7,080 nt of DNA, taken from assembly GCA_934486455.1 (NCBI GenBank), contig CAKSPR010000060.1:1-7080 (forward strand), read 5' to 3'. Below, in pieces: positions 5,504 to 7,080 of this stretch. The stretch's first letter is position 1; every line of letters starts with the position of its first letter. The notes below the pieces were generated by a model that did not search any database, was not told the origin of the DNA, and worked only from the letters and a program-made list of their open reading frames with translations. This DNA is from an uncultured Eubacteriales bacterium (GTDB taxonomy: Bacteria; Bacillota; Clostridia; Oscillospirales; Acutalibacteraceae). The position numbers were made by a program, and so were the translations under genes.

Positions 5504-6421
5504 ATGACAAAAGTATTCATCGACGGAAGCGCCGGAACAACGGGACTGAGAATCGCCGACCGCTTAAAGGAGCGAAGCGACATCGAGCTTATCACACTCC
5601 CCGATGCCGACCGCAAGGATCCGAAAAAGCGAAAAGAGGCCGTTAATTTTGCCGATATATGCTTTCTCTGTCTGCCCGACGAGGCGGCTAAGGAAACGGT
5701 GGCGATGGTTGAAAATCCCGATACTACCGTTATCGACACCTCGACCGCCCACCGCGTTTCCCCCGATTTTGTTTACGGCTTTCCCGAGGTAATCGGCCGC
5801 GGGCGCATAAAAAATTCAAAACGCATTGCCAATCCCGGCTGTCATGCCACCGGCTTTATTTCTCTCGTTTTTCCCCTTGTAAAGCAAAAAATTATAAAGC
5901 CCGACGCCCGCCTTTGCTGCTTTTCGATTACGGGATATTCGGGCGGCGGGAAAAGGATGATCGCCAAGTATGAAAGCGACGGGCGCTCGGCACTTCTCGG
6001 TGCGCCGAGACAATACGGTCTTTCCCAACAGCATAAACACCTAAAGGAAATGGCGGCGGTAACGGGCCTTTTAAATCCGCCGGTATTTTGCCCGGTTGTG
6101 GGCGATTTTTACAGCGGAATGGAGGTCACAGTCACCCTTAATAAATCCGATTTTTCAGCCTCTCTTTCGGAAATCGAGGAGGTATACAAAAGCTTTTATA
6201 CCGGCAGGGTGGTCAGCTTTTCGGATGAGCAGGAGGAGGGCTTCCTTTCTGCGGGGATTCTTTCGGGAAAGGACAGCATGACCGTCTCGGCCTTCGGAAA
6301 CGACGACAGGGTGATACTTGTTTCCCGCTTCGATAATCTCGGAAAGGGCGCCTCGGGTGCGGCCGTCCAAAACATGAACATTGTTATGGGTATAGACGAG
6401 ACCGAGGGACTTGTACTTTGA
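5504..6421 (+). CDS. argC: N-acetyl-gamma-glutamyl-phosphate reductase, short (type 2) form
   Basis: The 305-residue cytoplasmic enzyme reduces N-acetyl-glutamyl-5-phosphate with NADPH to the semialdehyde, the third step of the acetylated ornithine/arginine route. The N-terminal dinucleotide-binding loop is G-S-A-G-T-T-G (8-14). The catalytic cysteine is Cys113 in N-P-G-C-H-A-T-G (110-117). Other family marks are D-T-S-T-A-H-R (78-84), G-Y-S-G-G-G-K (144-150) and D-N-L-G-K-G-A-S-G-A-A (277-287). The length and the loop sequence fit the shorter, less common AGPR type 2 rather than the usual form of about 345 residues. The ATG at 5504 follows AAGGGGA (5494-5500); an upstream in-frame ATG at 5474 lies inside the operator and was rejected. 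The gene is followed by argJ. Confidence 0.93.
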   Translation: MTKVFIDGSAGTTGLRIADRLKERSDIELITLPDADRKDPKKRKEAVNFADICFLCLPDEAAKETVAMVENPDTTVIDTSTAHRVSPDFVYGFPEVIGRGRIKNSKRIANPGCHATGFISLVFPLVKQKIIKPDARLCCFSITGYSGGGKRMIAKYESDGRSALLGAPRQYGLSQQHKHLKEMAAVTGLLNPPVFCPVVGDFYSGMEVTVTLNKSDFSASLSEIEEVYKSFYTGRVVSFSDEQEEGFLSAGILSGKDSMTVSAFGNDDRVILVSRFDNLGKGASGAAVQNMNIVMGIDETEGLVL

Positions 6422-6516
6422 CTTTGCGTAAATTGCCGAAAAAGCAAACGGATCACAGCACAAAAAATCAGGTTTAATTATATACGGAAAATATACAAAA
6501 CACAGAGAAAAAATAT

Positions 6517-6535
6517 TATAATCCGCTTTGAGCGG
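6517..6535 (+). promoter_or_regulatory. Possible -10 box and small hairpin upstream of argJ
   Basis: The 137-base gap between argC and argJ is AT-rich. It holds TATAAT at 6517-6522, directly followed by a 5-base-pair hairpin (CCGCT 6523-6527 with AGCGG 6531-6535). The matching -35 region (6494-6499) is poor, and there is no T-run, so it is neither a convincing promoter nor a terminator. It could be a weak internal promoter or a processing/stability element in an argC-argJ transcript. Confidence 0.3.
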
Positions 6536-6558
6536 AGACTTTCGGAGGATTAGCTTAT

Positions 6559-7080
6559 ATGAAAATAATAGAGGGCGGCGTGTGCGCCGCGAAGGGATTT
6601 AAAGCAAACGGCATACACTGCGGAATAAGAAAAAACCGCTCGAAAAGAGATCTTGCGCTGATATTCTGCGAAAAACAATGCTCGGCTGCCGCCGTTTACA
6701 CAACAAACCTTGTTAAGGGCGCGCCCCTTACAGTCACAAAAAAACACCTTGAAAACGGCGTGGCTCAGGCAGTTATATGCAACAGCGGAAACGCCAACAC
6801 CTGCAACGCCGACGGAATTGAGATAGCCGAAAAAATGAGCGATCTTTTGGCGCAAAGGCTCGGTATTACGGCAAACGATGTGGTTGTGGCTTCCACCGGC
6901 GTTATCGGTCAGCCTCTCGATATTAAACCCATTGCAGACGGGATAGAGCCTCTTGCAGGCGGGCTTTCGGAAAATGGCGGGGAGTTTGCCGCCGAGGCCA
7001 TTATGACCACCGACACGGTCAAAAAAGAGGTGGCCGTGGAATTTGAGCTTTCGGGAAAAACCTGCCGTATCGGCGGAATT
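6559..7080 (+). CDS. argJ: Glutamate N-acetyltransferase / amino-acid acetyltransferase ArgJ, N-terminal part
   Basis: The first 174 codons are present and the frame is open to the window edge. ArgJ transfers the acetyl group from N-acetylornithine to glutamate, recycling it in the ornithine/arginine pathway; some members also use acetyl-CoA. Family marks are G-G-V-C-A-A-K-G-F (6-14), N-S-G-N-A-N (75-80), S-T-G-V-I-G-Q-P (112-119, containing the Thr-Gly of the oxyanion hole) and A-I-M-T-T-D-T (147-153). The sequence stops at the strand I-G-G-I, just before the expected K-G-S/A-G-M-I-x-P-x-M-A-T autoprocessing site, so the nucleophilic Thr is outside the window and one- or two-function status cannot be judged. 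CGGAGGA (6543-6549) sets the start, 9 bases away. The gene follows argC in the same direction, probably as one operon. Confidence 0.93.
   Translation, partial: MKIIEGGVCAAKGFKANGIHCGIRKNRSKRDLALIFCEKQCSAAAVYTTNLVKGAPLTVTKKHLENGVAQAVICNSGNANTCNADGIEIAEKMSDLLAQRLGITANDVVVASTGVIGQPLDIKPIADGIEPLAGGLSENGGEFAAEAIMTTDTVKKEVAVEFELSGKTCRIGGI

Noticed and set aside
6550..6855. Minus-strand open frame of 101 codons opposite the start of argJ
   Set aside because: The plus strand encodes ArgJ with clear family motifs over the same bases.

Overview
The window looks like a chromosomal segment of a Gram-positive anaerobe of the class Clostridia, probably a gut or rumen Oscillospiraceae/Ruminococcus-like lineage. 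The signs are a type I dockerin tail (cellulosome-type protein), a PcrA-type helicase with a long N-terminal insert, strong Shine-Dalgarno sites, consensus sigma-A-type promoters and an AT-leaning base composition. The genus is inferred, not shown.

Layout. Positions 1-87 are the last 28 codons of a dockerin-containing secreted protein, followed by an intrinsic terminator at 197-230. A good promoter (308-336) opens a cluster of small plus-strand genes: a doubtful short hydrophobic ORF with a probable frameshift (446-586), a small lipoprotein (593-1042), a soluble protein built from two copies of one module (1091-1531), a four-segment membrane protein (1594-2019), a frameshifted gene remnant (2038-2149) and a second four-segment membrane protein (2174-2569). 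The cluster closes at a strong bidirectional terminator (2610-2651). By eye it is more AT-rich than the helicase and arginine genes, and it has the look of an accessory island.

On the minus strand lies a full-length PcrA/UvrD-family DNA helicase (2707-5244). A 259-base divergent intergenic region separates it from the arginine genes and carries two back-to-back consensus promoters, one for the helicase and one for argC. An ArgR/AhrC-like operator lies just downstream of the argC promoter. argC (5504-6421) encodes the short, less common type of N-acetyl-gamma-glutamyl-phosphate reductase. After a 137-base gap, argJ begins (6559) and runs off the window.

How the genes work together: ArgC and ArgJ are consecutive parts of the acetylated-intermediate ornithine/arginine pathway, and ArgJ recycles the acetyl group. 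PcrA is an independent housekeeping repair/replication helicase. The small-gene cluster has no assignable pathway; its mix of one lipoprotein, one duplicated soluble module, two membrane proteins and a broken tail fragment suggests an accessory cassette, possibly immunity-like, but nothing here proves that. I found no tRNA, rRNA, CRISPR array, insertion sequence or clear new system.
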